Part shown: positions 24,728-33,262 of the stretch, piece by piece
Layout of the letters: each line of letters starts with the position of its first letter
Numbering within the stretch: the first letter of the stretch is position 1
Assembly (NCBI GenBank): GCA_021732415.1
Contig: JAKFVC010000107.1
Location: 1-43,564 of the forward strand
Origin: Planctomycetaceae bacterium
GTDB taxonomy: Bacteria; Planctomycetota; Planctomycetia; Planctomycetales; Planctomycetaceae
DNA length: 43,564 bases
Direction of reading: 5' to 3'
Notes under the pieces: model-generated
Databases searched by the model: none
What the model was told of the DNA's origin: nothing
Seen by the model: the letters and a program-made list of their open reading frames with translations, nothing else
Made by a program: the position numbers and the translations under genes

Positions 24728-26062
24728 TCACGAACCTTTACGGCGCGGGATATACTCGAAGCCGGGCTCCAGCTTGGGTTTGTCGGCGGGCTTCTCCACT
24801 TTTTTTTCGACCGTGGCCTCGGGCTTACTCGCGGCTGAGTCGTCCTTCATCACGGTCGTCTCAGAACTCGATTGATTCACACTGATCGACACCGGTTTCG
24901 CGGTGATGACCTTTGTCGTGCTCGCCGTCGGATTGCTGCCGTTCGTTGGCTGGGCCGATTTCACAACATCTTCGGGGACGATCGCCGGGGCCGGTGCCGC
25001 AACTTTGCTGACCAAGGGGGGCAGTCCCTGGCGTTTTCGTTCGCCGTTGTGAACCTGCACGGTCACCTCTCGCAGTTGTTGCTTGCGAACCTCGGCGACA
25101 CCTTCCAGTTGCCCGGCGATCTGATCCACCCAGTTCGGCCGGCGAGTCATGGCCAGCGACATCATTCGCAGGAACAAACTCATTTCCGTAAAGGTGCGAT
25201 CGGCCATCGTCCCAGTCACCGGAGACAACACCTTCGCCACGGTTTCTACCGTCTGCGAGGGGAACGCCACATACATGTCGGCCCGGTGCGTCACGTACAT
25301 CGTGCCGTCGGTTTCCTTGATAAAGCTGGTCTTCAACACCACCAGAGACCGCGCCTTGATCGGCTTCTTCAGGATCGGGCTTTGATATTGGCCCTCGCAG
25401 ATCAGCATGTTTTCTTCCGCACTGCGATAGACCACATCGATGATGCCGGTCGAACCATCCCCCGAGTCCCCCTCGTACTCATTGGGGCCGGTCTGCCACA
25501 TCTTCATTTCCGAAATTCCCATTACGCGCCAGATGCTGACCGCGACGTCGGGATACCGGATGAAGAACTGATAGACATCAGGATCGGCGGCGAACACCGT
25601 GGTGGGCAAACGTCGGAAGTAGCCGACCTCATCCAGCAACGATTGCACGCGAGCCAGATTCTTGGGAGTCAGCTTGTCGAGCGGTAACTCGGACATGGCG
25701 GTCTTCTTGACCTTGTCCGAGGACGTCCCCTTCACCTGGACGTGAGCCTCAACGGCCGGGGTCTCGCTGCCGACTCGCTGAAACTTGCCAGCGGCCGCAG
25801 CGGGCCGGGTGTCGCTCGCTTGGACCACGCCGACTTTCTCGAGCGTGTGATAGACCGCATCCACCACCGGCGAACGCTTATCGAGCGTCGAATATCCAGC
25901 AGGAGCGGGAGCGTGTTGAACTTCTTCGGCGATGGCAGCGGCCTCCAGCGGCACCAGAGCTGGGCGGTCCCCTGCCCATGCTCCGCTGACCGACCAGCCA
26001 CTCGCCAAACCCAATATGATGAGGGCCCGAAGGTGTCTCGAGTCCCGTGCGGATTTCACCAT
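24728..26062 (-). CDS. Secreted protein of unknown family
   Basis: The 444-residue protein starts at an ATG at 26062 after a G-rich ribosome-binding stretch. It has a signal peptide (about 10-30, ending VSGAWAGD). Residues 120-330 form a conserved-looking globular region (RVQSLLDEVGYFRRLPT, DVYQFFIRYPDVAVSIWRVMG, MKMWQTGPNEYEGDSGDGSTG), then a low-complexity Ser/Thr/Lys/Pro tail. It does not match a family I can name; the pattern is typical of planctomycete exported proteins. It is a single transcription unit between two large repeat-rich gaps. Confidence 0.75.
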   Translation of the reverse strand: MVKSARDSRHLRALIILGLASGWSVSGAWAGDRPALVPLEAAAIAEEVQHAPAPAGYSTLDKRSPVVDAVYHTLEKVGVVQASDTRPAAAAGKFQRVGSETPAVEAHVQVKGTSSDKVKKTAMSELPLDKLTPKNLARVQSLLDEVGYFRRLPTTVFAADPDVYQFFIRYPDVAVSIWRVMGISEMKMWQTGPNEYEGDSGDGSTGIIDVVYRSAEENMLICEGQYQSPILKKPIKARSLVVLKTSFIKETDGTMYVTHRADMYVAFPSQTVETVAKVLSPVTGTMADRTFTEMSLFLRMMSLAMTRRPNWVDQIAGQLEGVAEVRKQQLREVTVQVHNGERKRQGLPPLVSKVAAPAPAIVPEDVVKSAQPTNGSNPTASTTKVITAKPVSISVNQSSSETTVMKDDSAASKPEATVEKKVEKPADKPKLEPGFEYIPRRKGS

Positions 26063-26702
26063 CCCAATCCCCCCTAATAATGCGAATCAGCTCGTACGAA
26101 CCCATTTCGCAATCGAAGCGCGATATTCCAAGACGTGCCTCTACCGTGCAGACAAGTCCGCCCGGCGTTGGAACGCGTCAGCCCCCGCAACCCGCGACAG
26201 CTCAGCATGGAGCTCTCGCAGGTGATCGACGCTTCGAAGTCCCCTGAATGTCATCAATGACCAGGCTCGCAACCGCGATCGACACGCACAACTCGATCAG
26301 CACAGCCCCATGCTGTCCAATGAGTCGTCGGGGGGATCGGTGAGAGATGATGGACAGGCTGAGAACCGTTCTGAAACACAAACTTGACAGGTTCCAGAAG
26401 AGTGTCAGTAGTCCTCATTTCTCGGGTTGTAGAGGTCAGGTAAACCTTGCGGCCCATACTTCATCGGCAGGAGTCTTCACAATGATCTACACAAAGTGCA
26501 GACAGAATTATTGAAGTCTGTCAAGACCTCTATAAACACTTAACACTTAATAGGTTAAGCCACGATGCAAGTCGCGAATCCGCCGTGAACAGGAACTGAA
26601 CTTCCATACGAACGGCCGTCAAATTCAGCCGTGTCATCCCAGATTAACGAAGTGACCATTCGGTGGCGGAATTCGCCTCCGGAATGGTTGCTAATGCTGA
26701 TT
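26063..26702. other. Intergenic region without recognised gene
   Basis: No coding sequence is supported. It holds the likely promoter of the minus-strand secreted-protein gene and the imperfect palindrome CTTAATAGGTTAAG (26546-26559) in an AT-rich patch. Confidence 0.5.
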
Positions 26703-26794
26703 GATGGGACTTATGGGACCAATGGGACTTATAGGACGGATGGGACACAGGAATCATAAGTCCCATCCGTCCCATAAGTCCTATAAGTCCCATT
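26703..26794. repeat. 9-bp-unit hairpin, family C copy 4
   Basis: Here the GGGACNNAT-type units form the left arm and the TCCCATNNG-type units the right arm, the opposite order to the other three copies. The loop is about CACAGGAATCA. Confidence 0.85.
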
Positions 26795-27589
26795 CCTGAA
26801 CGCACCGTCGTCGGGCAATGCGACCACATGTCCAAATGACATCTACCCAATGACGCCCAATGACGCCGAAAAAAAGAAGAAACCCTGCAGTTCTTGTGAC
26901 CCGTTGGACAAGCCACCCCGCAATCCACAACCAATTTACAGTTCAGGGTTTACAGACGAACAACAGGCCCCCGGAACGTTATCCAATGGCCATCCAACGC
27001 CTCTTCACCGACTTTTCACATCATTCTTTGAGAAAAATCGCGAAACTCCTCTTTCCAGGAATGACGAAGATCGATAGCATTCTAATCCATCAATGAGTTT
27101 AACGCTCCGGAACCGTCCGGATGTGGGGAAAGTCTCACCCGCAGATGGTTCCAAATTGTGGCTCACCATGACAATGGTGGCTCTGGCTAGTGACTAAACC
27201 TCTTTATGTTGGTCGCCATGCGATTCATCATCGTCGTTGAAAAACCGGGAATGATTACTCCCACCCGCTGAGTGGCGGAGGCCGGGGGATTAGTTCCTGT
27301 ACGATGACGGTTTCGCACTTAGAGCAAGAGTTGTCCAGCACACTCTCTCGCCCGCCCTCCGCATCTTCTGTTTGACCCGCCGAATTCAGTGGCGCGCTCC
27401 CCGCCTGTTTTGATCCTGCGGTCTAATTGTTGTGAATTGTGTTGATGGGCCCTGTAGCCTGACTCTCTGAGTCAGGTCCTCCAGTTTGTCTATACGTGTT
27501 GACTTCCCTATGTGACTTGAGTGTCCCGATCCCGGCCATGTGGTCTACGGATCGATCCTGTTTCCTCCTAATCTGGTCTGTGAAAGGTC
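26795..27589. other. Long leader region upstream of fusA
   Basis: No gene is supported. It includes small palindromes CACCATGACAATGGTG (about 27166-27181) and CCTGACTCTCTGAGTCAGG (about 27458-27476); the latter resembles the CCCGACT...AGTCGGG palindromes at 10815 and 11160. A promoter for fusA must lie here but I cannot place it. Confidence 0.45.
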
Positions 27590-29737
27590 ATGAGCAACTT
27601 AAACCTCGAAAACGTCCGCAACATTGGTATTTCCGCCCACATCGACTCCGGCAAGACAACCTTGACGGAACGCATTCTGTACTACGGCGGTCGTATTCAC
27701 CGGATTAACGAAGTCAAGGGTGACGGCGACGGCGCCACCATGGACTACATGGACCTGGAACGGGAACGTGGAATCACGATCACCTCCGCTGCCACCAAGG
27801 TGCAGTGGGGCGAAACGCACGTCAACGTCATCGACACCCCGGGCCACGTGGACTTCACAGTCGAAGTCGAACGCAGCTTGCGCGTGCTCGACGGTGCGAT
27901 CCTGGTGCTGTGCGCCGTGGGTGGCGTGCAAAGCCAGTCGCTGACGGTTGATCGCCAGATGAAGCGCTACGGTATTCCCCGTATCGCCTTCATCAACAAG
28001 ATGGACCGGACCGGTGCGAATCCTCAGAACGTGATCAAGGCCATCCGTGACAAGCTGGGCATCACCCCGATGCCGCTGCAGCTCAACATGGGTGCCGAAT
28101 CACGCTTCGAAGGGGTCATCGACCTCGTCACCATGAAAGCCATCTACTACGACGGCGAAAAGGGTGAGACCGTACGCGAAGAAGCGATTCCGGAAGACTA
28201 CGCCGAGGCCGCCAAAGCAGCTCGCCACGAAATGCTCGAGACCCTCTCGATGTTCAGCGACGAACTGATGGAAGCGCTCCTCGAAGAACGCGAAGTCACC
28301 GTGGAAGAAATTAAGCCGATTATTCGCAAGGCCGTCCTGTCACGTAACGTGACCCCGGTCATGATGGGTACGGCCTATAAGAATAAGGGTGTGCAGACTC
28401 TCCTCGACGCTGTCGTGGCGTATTTGCCCAGCCCGCTGGATCGCGAAATGTATGCGACCGACATCGACTACCGAGCCCCGGCCCTGGCCGAAGGCGAAGT
28501 CGCCGACAAGAACGCCAACAAGGTCCTGCTCAAGCCGGATCCCAAGAAGCCGTTGGTTTGCATGGCATTCAAGATCATCGAAGAACAATTCGGTCAGTTG
28601 ACGTTCATTCGCCTCTACCAGGGCGAGATCATCAAGGGCGACTCCTACACCAATACCCGTACCGGGAAACGTACCCGGTTCGGCCGTATTGTCCGGATGC
28701 ACGCCGAAGACCGTGAAGAAATCGATCGGGCCGAGGCTGGTGACATCGTCGCTATCGTCGGTGTAGAATGCGCCTCGGGCGATACGTTCTGCGGTGACGG
28801 TGCGAACTATGCTTTGGAAAGCATCTTCGTTCCGGAAGCTGTGATCCGTTTGTCGATTGAACCGGCAAAGCGCGATGGTGCCGATCGTCTGGCGAAAGCC
28901 CTCGAACGGTTCCGCCGCGAAGATCCGACGTTCCGCGTCTTCACCGATGAAGAAACGGGCCAGACGATCATCGCCGGTATGGGTCAGTTGCACCTCGAAA
29001 TTTATACGGAACGCATCAAGCGCGAGTATAAAGTCGAATGCGTGGTGGGCGAGCCGCGCGTGGCGTATCGCGAATACCCCACGAAGTCGGTCGAGTTCAA
29101 CTACAAGCACAAGAAGCAAACCGGTGGTTCGGGTCAATATGCTCACATTGTGGGCCGCCTCGATCCGTTGGATTTGGAAACGATGACCGATACGTACGTC
29201 TTCGACAACAAGGTCACGCAGGGCCGTATTCCCAAGGAGTTCATCGCTCCGACGGACTTCGGTTTCCGCAGGGCCTTGCCGAAGGGTCCGTTGTGCGAAT
29301 GCGAAGTGGTAGGCGTCAGAATGACCCTCATCGACGGCGGCTACCACGACGTTGACTCGTCAGAAATGGCGTTCCAGATTGCCGGTTTCGACTGCATGCG
29401 GGAAACGCTGAAGAAGGCGGGGATCGGCCTCCTGGAGCCGATCATGAAGATCGAAGTCGAAGTTCCGACCGAGTACCAGGGTACGGTGTCGGGGCACGTG
29501 TCGAGTAAGCGTGGTCTGATCAACAACAGCGAAGTCCGCGGCGGGGTGTGTTACATCACGGCCGAATGCCCGCTGGCGATGATGTTCGACTATGCGAATG
29601 AACTCCGCTCGATGACCCAGGGCAAGGGCGGTTTCACAATGGAATTTTCGGCCTACAAGCCGGTGCCGAAGTCGTTGATTGACGACATCGTCTCTCGCCG
29701 CAAGGCCGAAAAGGAAGCCCGTCTGGCCGCGAAGTAA
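27590..29737 (+). CDS. fusA: Elongation factor G, spd/mitochondrial EFG1 type
   Basis: This GTPase moves tRNAs and mRNA through the ribosome. The 715-residue protein has G1 AHIDSGKT (16-23), G2 RGITIT (60-65), G3 DTPGH (82-86) and G4 NKMD (136-139), then domains II-V, ending KGGFTMEFSAYKP. The Ser in the P-loop and RILYYGGRIHRINEVKG (28-44) match the spirochaete/planctomycete/deltaproteobacterial EFG1 group related to mitochondrial EFG1, not the str-operon EF-G I. It stands alone with its own terminator, not beside rpsL, rpsG or tuf. Planctomycetes with this type usually have a second EF-G (spdEFG2) for recycling, which is outside this window. Confidence 0.95.
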   Translation: MSNLNLENVRNIGISAHIDSGKTTLTERILYYGGRIHRINEVKGDGDGATMDYMDLERERGITITSAATKVQWGETHVNVIDTPGHVDFTVEVERSLRVLDGAILVLCAVGGVQSQSLTVDRQMKRYGIPRIAFINKMDRTGANPQNVIKAIRDKLGITPMPLQLNMGAESRFEGVIDLVTMKAIYYDGEKGETVREEAIPEDYAEAAKAARHEMLETLSMFSDELMEALLEEREVTVEEIKPIIRKAVLSRNVTPVMMGTAYKNKGVQTLLDAVVAYLPSPLDREMYATDIDYRAPALAEGEVADKNANKVLLKPDPKKPLVCMAFKIIEEQFGQLTFIRLYQGEIIKGDSYTNTRTGKRTRFGRIVRMHAEDREEIDRAEAGDIVAIVGVECASGDTFCGDGANYALESIFVPEAVIRLSIEPAKRDGADRLAKALERFRREDPTFRVFTDEETGQTIIAGMGQLHLEIYTERIKREYKVECVVGEPRVAYREYPTKSVEFNYKHKKQTGGSGQYAHIVGRLDPLDLETMTDTYVFDNKVTQGRIPKEFIAPTDFGFRRALPKGPLCECEVVGVRMTLIDGGYHDVDSSEMAFQIAGFDCMRETLKKAGIGLLEPIMKIEVEVPTEYQGTVSGHVSSKRGLINNSEVRGGVCYITAECPLAMMFDYANELRSMTQGKGGFTMEFSAYKPVPKSLIDDIVSRRKAEKEARLAAK

Positions 29738-29766
29738 TTCGCACCAGCAGGTGACTTGAATAAACG

Positions 29767-29808
29767 ACAGGACGCTGAGGTCGCGAGATCTCAGCGTCCT
29801 GTTTTCAT
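29767..29808 (+). terminator. Rho-independent terminator of fusA
   Basis: A perfect 13-bp stem (29767-29779 with 29790-29802) with a ten-base loop is followed by TTTCATTT, 30 bases after the fusA stop. Confidence 0.85.
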
Positions 29809-29845
29809 TTCCGTAGGATGGCAGCCCCGGCCGTCGCATTGATCC

Positions 29846-30409
29846 TTACGAGCAAATCTCCACAGCCCGCGTCACTTCATCCAACAACTTGGGATTCCGG
29901 TGCTTCTGCCGAGCCAGATCCAACGCACTGTTAATCGCGGCCACAGCTTCGGCCGCTTCCAGTTCTTCGGGCTTAATCATATCGTTTTCGAACAACCAGA
30001 AGGTAACCTCGCACCAGGCCCACAGCGGGGTATCTTCCTGAAGCTGGCAGACCGGGGGAGGAAACCCACCCGGCCCGCGCTTACCTGTCACATATTGATG
30101 GACAAGTTGTCGAGAACGGCGAATTCTGCGAGCAATCTCAGCCTGAGTAATCAGATTACTCTCGTCCACATACAGCACATCCGCGCCGATTCCCGCCTTC
30201 CGAACATCACGTATCGCGCTAAAGATCGCCGCTTTGAGAGACGTTGCCGAGCGAGAGAATTCCATGAAAATTCGGCCGTACAAGATGCTCAAAGTGGAGT
30301 CATCGCAGCCGGCCTCAAACAAGGCATTCTCGACTTCTGTAGTGAGTTCGAACACTCCATCCAGCACGAGTGAAAAATCGAATTCGCGTTCCACAAGCTT
30401 TTTCTTCAT
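29846..30409 (-). CDS. HTH protein, putative antitoxin partner
   Basis: This 187-residue protein has an N-terminal region (1-85: FDFSLVLDGVFEL, EVENALFEAGCDDSTL, GRIFMEFSRSA) that looks like a small alpha/beta domain. A helix-turn-helix follows (about 86-112: LITQAEIARRIRRSRQLVHQ) and then GKRGPGGFPPPV, and a helical tail (WAWCEVTFWLFENDMI). It begins 14 bases after the HicA-like gene, in the HicA-then-antitoxin order. I recall this pair as widespread and unnamed. The HTH and the operator palindrome upstream of the pair suggest autoregulation; antitoxin activity is inference. Confidence 0.65.
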   Translation of the reverse strand: MKKKLVEREFDFSLVLDGVFELTTEVENALFEAGCDDSTLSILYGRIFMEFSRSATSLKAAIFSAIRDVRKAGIGADVLYVDESNLITQAEIARRIRRSRQLVHQYVTGKRGPGGFPPPVCQLQEDTPLWAWCEVTFWLFENDMIKPEELEAAEAVAAINSALDLARQKHRNPKLLDEVTRAVEICS

Positions 30410-30423
30410 TCAGCTGCCTCGTG

Positions 30424-30660
30424 TTATTCCTCGCCGTGCGGACACCCATCAATGCGTTGGCGGATTTGCCGGGCGTGATTCTCAGGAACTCTGGGTGTGG
30501 ACCAGACGCTGATAATGCAGCCCTCGCGAGTACTATGAGGACAAAAGAGCCGGCCCCAAGCGTGTGCATGAGGGCCCGATTTCTCAACCGTCCAGCCCAG
30601 TGAAAGAGCATATTCGATCGCTCGATCAATGTGCTTATTCGGGTGCCGTAAACGAGCCAT
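30424..30660 (-). CDS. HicA-like small protein, putative toxin
   Basis: The 78-residue product starts at the ATG at 30660. The N-terminal helix (HPNKHIDRAIEYALSLGW) followed by a strand and GPHAHAWGRL (29-38) resembles the HicA/YcfA pattern, in which a His after a Gly turn is catalytic; His31 or His33 would be the candidate. The second half (CIISVWSTPRVPENHARQIR) is distinct from classic HicA. HicA proteins cleave mRNA in the cytoplasm. The open reading extending to 30714 lies upstream of the promoter and was rejected. This is the first gene of a two-gene unit with the HTH protein. Confidence 0.6.
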   Translation of the reverse strand: MARLRHPNKHIDRAIEYALSLGWTVEKSGPHAHAWGRLFCPHSTREGCIISVWSTPRVPENHARQIRQRIDGCPHGEE

Positions 30661-30670
30661 CTGAGTAGTA

Positions 30671-30699
30671 ATCCTAGATCGCGTGTTGACAACCGTCAA
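30671..30699 (-). promoter_or_regulatory. Promoter and operator palindrome of the HicA-like/HTH pair
   Basis: On the minus strand TTGACG (30699-30694) and TAGGAT (30676-30671) are separated by exactly 17 bases, a good sigma70-type promoter. The -35 is embedded in the palindrome TTGAC-GGTT-GTCAA (30686-30699), which would place a repressor over the -35. The predicted start is only a few bases before the ATG at 30660, so the message would be leaderless or nearly so. Confidence 0.6.
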
Positions 30700-30826
30700 G
30701 CAGAATAAAACCACAGGCTCTAAGTGAGTGGTTGATTCGATCCACGATCATAACGCGTTCTTTGGATCGACCGGAATTTCATCCAATGATCGGCGGGTGC
30801 ACGGAGAGGTTTGCATAGAATCTAAG

Positions 30827-30952
30827 TTTTGTTGTCAATTGCATTGGTTCTCGCCCCATTTGAGCTATTTTTGTTGTCAATACAAACACTTTTTGTTGTC
30901 AATGCACTCCCGTTTTGTTGTCAATACAATCAACTTTCGTTGCCAATAGAAG
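30827..30952 (+). repeat. Five GTTGTCAA iterons with 22-bp spacing
   Basis: GTTGTCAA (last copy GTTGCCAA) begins at 30831, 30873, 30895, 30917 and 30939, i.e. spacings 42, 22, 22 and 22. Most copies are preceded by a T run and followed by TACAA or TGCA. The 8-mer also occurs, inverted, in the operator palindrome at 30686-30699. The array lies between the HicA-like pair and the divergent oxidoreductase gene. Confidence 0.8.
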
Positions 30953-31101
30953 ATCGTCACCGTCACAATTCGACTTCAGATTGAGCCCAAGACGCTCATG
31001 AAGTTGCCAAAACCTGGATTTCGCTGGACTCCCAGCCCACCGCAGATGATAATTTAGACATCACGCAAACCGCCGCCCTGCCCTGCCCCGAGCCTCCCAA
31101 C

Positions 31102-32415
31102 ATGCCGCGCCTGCCCGCCGACTCTCCGCTCAACCGCCGCCAGTTCCTGGGCTCCAGTGCCAAGAACGCCGCCGGAGTCGCCGCCGGAGTCGTCAGCCTC
31201 TCCGCAGCCGCCGCCATCGCCCACGGCTCGGTCGACAAAATCCGCCTGGGAATCATTGGCATCCGCAACCAGGGCAAAGAACTCGCCACCAGTTTCGCCA
31301 GCCTCCCCGGAGCCAGCGTCACCACCCTCTGCGATGTCGACGAAAGCCTGTTCCCCTCCGTCCTCAAATCGGTCGAACAACTGCAGGGTGAGGGCAAAGC
31401 ACCCAAGATCGAACGCGACTTCCGTCGGGTCCTCGACGATCCCGAAATTGACGCCGTCGTGATCGCGACTCCCGACCACTGGCACGCGGTGATGACGATC
31501 CTGGCCTGCCAGGCCGGCAAGGACGTCTACGTCGAAAAGCCCGTCTCGCACACGATCGACGAGGGGACGCGGATGATCGCCGCCGCCCGCCAATACGATC
31601 GAGTCGTCCAATCGGGCCTGCAACAGCGCAGCGGAGCCCACTTCCAATCGGCCATCGACTACGTCCGCAGCGGCAAGCTCGGCCGAGTCCGCCTGGCCAA
31701 AGCTTGGACCGCCCACCTGCGAAAATCGATCGGCCACAAAGCCGACTGCATCACCCCCCAGGGAGTCGACTACGACCTCTGGCAGGGCCCCGCCCCGTTG
31801 AAAAACTTCAACCCCAACCGCTTCCATCACAACTGGCACTGGAACTGGGACTACGGCTCCGGAGAACTCGGCAACTGGGGAGTCCACATGCTCGACCTCG
31901 CCCGCTGGGGCCTCGAGGTCACCTACCCCACTCAAGTCTCAGCCTTAGGCGGCCAACACTACTTCGACGATGACCAGCAAACCCCCGACACCCTGTTAGC
32001 CAACTACACCTTCGCAGGCAAAACCATCGCCTGGGAACACCGCCTCTGGAGCCACCAGGGCATCGAAGGCCGCAGCGCCGCAGTCGCCTTCCACGGAGAC
32101 CAGGGCACCCTGATCGTCGACCGCGGCGGCTGGAAAGTCTACGGCCAATCCGAATCCGTCACGAGCGACTCCAGCAACTGCGCCACCCCGCACCATCAAA
32201 ACTTCCTGGACAGCATCCGCACGCGCTCGCGTCCGACAGCCGACATCGAAATCGGCCACATCAGCACCACCCTCTGCCACCTCGGCAACATCGCCTACCG
32301 AGTCGGCCGGACGGTCCAATTCGACCCGCAGACGCAGCAGTTTGTGCGAGATCCAGTGGCGGATGTGCTATTGGCGAGAGATTATCGCAGTCCATGGAGT
32401 TTGCCGACGGTCTAA
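31102..32415 (+). CDS. Gfo/Idh/MocA oxidoreductase with TAT signal
   Basis: This NAD(P)-dependent dehydrogenase of sugars or related compounds is probably exported. A twin-arginine signal NRRQFL (11-16) with an Ala-rich stretch to about 42 precedes a Rossmann domain (GIIGIRNQG, 50-58), ATPDHWH (122-128) and the catalytic-region EKP (145-147). The C-terminal alpha/beta domain follows. Planctomycetes carry many such paralogs, some linked to polysaccharide use. The gene is strikingly rich in C-ending codons compared with its downstream neighbours. The ATG at 31102 has no strong ribosome-binding site. It is divergent from the toxin-like pair. Confidence 0.88.
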   Translation: MPRLPADSPLNRRQFLGSSAKNAAGVAAGVVSLSAAAAIAHGSVDKIRLGIIGIRNQGKELATSFASLPGASVTTLCDVDESLFPSVLKSVEQLQGEGKAPKIERDFRRVLDDPEIDAVVIATPDHWHAVMTILACQAGKDVYVEKPVSHTIDEGTRMIAAARQYDRVVQSGLQQRSGAHFQSAIDYVRSGKLGRVRLAKAWTAHLRKSIGHKADCITPQGVDYDLWQGPAPLKNFNPNRFHHNWHWNWDYGSGELGNWGVHMLDLARWGLEVTYPTQVSALGGQHYFDDDQQTPDTLLANYTFAGKTIAWEHRLWSHQGIEGRSAAVAFHGDQGTLIVDRGGWKVYGQSESVTSDSSNCATPHHQNFLDSIRTRSRPTADIEIGHISTTLCHLGNIAYRVGRTVQFDPQTQQFVRDPVADVLLARDYRSPWSLPTV

Positions 32416-32441
32416 ACTACTCCAATTGAGACGACCAACCA

Positions 32442-32885
32442 ATGGCGAGAAATCACTTCATTGGAGTTAGAGAACAACTCAAGTCAAGCATTCATCGTCT
32501 TGACGATGCAAAGGCGCTGCTGGATGCTTCAAGATGGCGTGGTGCCATGTACCTGGCGGGATACTCAATTGAGTGTCTTCTCAAAGCCAAGCTGATGAAG
32601 ATATTTGACTGCCAGAATTTGTTGGACCTCGAAGATGAATTGCAGCGGCGCCATCTTCTCGCCGCAAATGCGACAATCTTCACGCATCAACTCGAATCAT
32701 TGGTACGGTAAACAAACGGGTTGCACCGCCTGCGACAAAATGTGCAGTTATGGCCGTTGTTCAATATGGTAAATCGCTGGATGCCAGCCTGGCGATACAA
32801 TCCTGATCTCTCGAATCGAGAAGATGCGGAGGACTATCTGGATGCGGTGGACAAGATTCGCCACTGGATTGATAATAACGTCTAA
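32442..32885 (+). pseudogene. HEPN-domain protein interrupted by in-frame TAA
   Basis: The reading frame begins at the ATG at 32442, meets TAA at 32709-32711 (codon 90), and then continues in the same frame without another stop to 32883-32885. The whole frame would give about 147 residues. The first part (LDDAKALLDASRWRGAMYLA, YSIECLLKAKL) is HEPN-like. The part after the stop (FNMVNRWMPAWRYNP, EDAEDYLDAVDKIRHWI) carries the usual C-terminal HEPN helices, so the break is a nonsense change, not a natural end. HEPN proteins are often RNases or nucleotidyltransferase partners. It precedes the BolA-like gene by 12 bases. Confidence 0.75.
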
Positions 32886-32897
32886 AGGAATTCCACA

Positions 32898-33161
32898 ATG
32901 GCCGACGAACAACTGAAGCACCATATCCACGACGTCCTCAAGGACGGCTATTTCAACGACATCGATGATCTGGTCGATATCTCAGACGGCCCCGACGACA
33001 GCATTCACGTTGTCGTTGTCAGCCGCAAATTTGATGGACGTCGCATGAAGGAGAAGAACGACCTAATCTGGTCCGAGCTTACACAGAATCTCTCGCCGGA
33101 GCAGTGGGGACTGGTGTCGTTGTCCATTGGCGTCAGCCCGGAAGAGATCAAAGCGACATAG
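32898..33161 (+). CDS. Small BolA-like protein next to HEPN gene
   Basis: This 87-residue protein has an AAGGAA ribosome-binding site. The central segment IHVVVVSRKFDGRRMKEKN and the following LIWSELTQNL resemble the strand-turn-helix of BolA proteins (VVVVSDAFEG...RLVYEAL), although the N-terminus (KHHIHDVLKDGYFNDI) is different and the conserved BolA His cannot be assigned with confidence. It forms an apparent two-gene unit with the HEPN gene. A role as HEPN partner or regulator is inference from adjacency. Confidence 0.55.
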   Translation: MADEQLKHHIHDVLKDGYFNDIDDLVDISDGPDDSIHVVVVSRKFDGRRMKEKNDLIWSELTQNLSPEQWGLVSLSIGVSPEEIKAT

Positions 33162-33262
33162 CGACAACGAATCCTCGGACAATTTGATGAAGGTGCCGGC
33201 TTGGAAGAACTTCGACGTTCCTAGTCGGCAATGCAGAAGCAAATTCTGTCAGTTGAGTGCCC

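Noticed and set aside
26850-27096. Two overlapping 75-78-codon frames
   Set aside because: No ribosome-binding site, no domain, low-complexity start; they lie in the fusA leader.
26795-27589. Structured RNA gene (RNase P, tmRNA or SRP RNA)
   Set aside because: I searched by eye for their conserved core sequences and saw none; only short palindromes are present.
28340-29347. 335-codon minus-strand frame opposite fusA
   Set aside because: Antisense of elongation factor G; no independent support.
30827-30952. CRISPR array
   Set aside because: The 22-bp period leaves no spacer-sized unique segments, the repeat is only about 8-14 bp, and no cas gene is present.
31054-31935. 293-codon minus-strand frame opposite the Gfo/Idh gene
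   Set aside because: The Gly/Val/Asp-rich composition comes from the C-rich third codon positions of the real gene.
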